In this document: positions 7,025-7,165 of the stretch, one piece after another
Numbering within the stretch: position 1 is the stretch's first letter
Layout of the letters: every line of letters begins with the position of its first letter
Assembly: GCA_023441105.1 (NCBI GenBank)
Contig: JAEZQX010000199.1
Coordinates: 1 to 7,165 of the forward strand
Direction: 5' to 3'
From: Pseudomonadota bacterium
GTDB lineage: Bacteria; Pseudomonadota; Gammaproteobacteria; Burkholderiales; Burkholderiaceae
DNA: 7,165 nt
Notes under the pieces: generated by a model
Seen by the model: the letters and a program-made list of their open reading frames with translations, nothing else
Database searches by the model: none
What the model was told of the DNA's origin: nothing
Position numbers and translations under genes: made by a program

Positions 7025-7165
7025 ATGTTGGACAGGAACGGCTATCGCCCTAACGTCGGCATCATTCTGGTCAACCGTCGCAATGAGGTGTTCTGGGGCA
7101 AGCGCATCCGGGAACATTCCTGGCAGTTTCCGCAAGGTGGCATCAAGAGAGGCGAAACGCCCGAA
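7025..7165 (+). CDS. rppH: RNA pyrophosphohydrolase RppH (Nudix), N-terminal part (cut by window edge)
   Basis: The 47 visible codons begin [17 protein letters not shown] and continue with [19 protein letters not shown], then the first half of the Nudix box, [10 protein letters not shown]. This is the diagnostic N-terminus of RppH (NudH/YgdP), which removes pyrophosphate from triphosphorylated mRNA 5' ends and so starts RNase E-dependent decay. The FPQGG segment distinguishes RppH from other Nudix hydrolases. The gene runs off the right edge before the REUXEE part of the box. It diverges from proS across 52 bp, a neighbourhood I associate with Betaproteobacteria. A TATAAT at 6985-6990 and GAGG at 7011-7014 support this start. 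Confidence 0.96.
   Translation, partial: MLDRNGYRPNVGIILVNRRNEVFWGKRIREHSWQFPQGGIKRGETPE

Noticed and set aside
4909..7053. Open frame of over 700 codons on the plus strand across proS
   Set aside because: It is the mirror of proS, with a compositionally biased product and no recognisable domain. It also overlaps the rppH start in another frame.

Overview
The window is high-GC chromosomal DNA, about two-thirds GC by eye. It holds four complete genes and two genes cut by the window edges, on both strands. The block at the right, rppH diverging from proS with a lytic transglycosylase gene behind proS, is an arrangement I associate with Betaproteobacteria such as Rhodocyclales and Burkholderiales. 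The strong G/C bias at third codon positions and the large 7TM-PAS-GGDEF-EAL sensor fit that placement. The taxonomic assignment is an inference, because no rRNA or other marker gene is present.

Layout from left to right. Positions 1-233 (minus) carry the first 77 codons of a TerC-family membrane protein that runs off the left edge. Positions 324-1223 (minus) encode an alpha/beta hydrolase resembling kynurenine formamidase or a carboxylesterase. It lies 90 bp upstream of terC in the same direction. Positions 1224-1435 are a divergent intergenic region with no clear promoter. Positions 1436-4447 (plus) encode a roughly 1000-residue cyclic-di-GMP signalling protein: an N-terminal membrane anchor, a periplasmic sensor region, a seven-helix membrane bundle, then PAS, GGDEF and EAL domains. 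Its 3' end overlaps by 44 bp, tail to tail, the lytic transglycosylase gene (4404-5147, minus). Upstream of that on the same strand is proS (5203-6972), prolyl-tRNA synthetase with an editing insertion domain. A 52-bp AT-rich gap containing a perfect TATAAT separates proS from the divergent rppH (7025 to the right edge), which encodes RNA pyrophosphohydrolase.

Most of the window is housekeeping: translation (ProS), mRNA 5'-end processing (RppH) and cell-wall remodelling (the transglycosylase). The accessory-looking element is the cyclic-di-GMP protein, which would link an unknown periplasmic or membrane signal to cyclic-di-GMP synthesis and/or breakdown. Its EAL domain departs from consensus at several conserved acidic positions, and its GGDEF domain lacks the usual inhibitory site. 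These are the points most worth a second look. I see no mobile element, CRISPR array, tRNA, rRNA or obviously novel multi-gene system.
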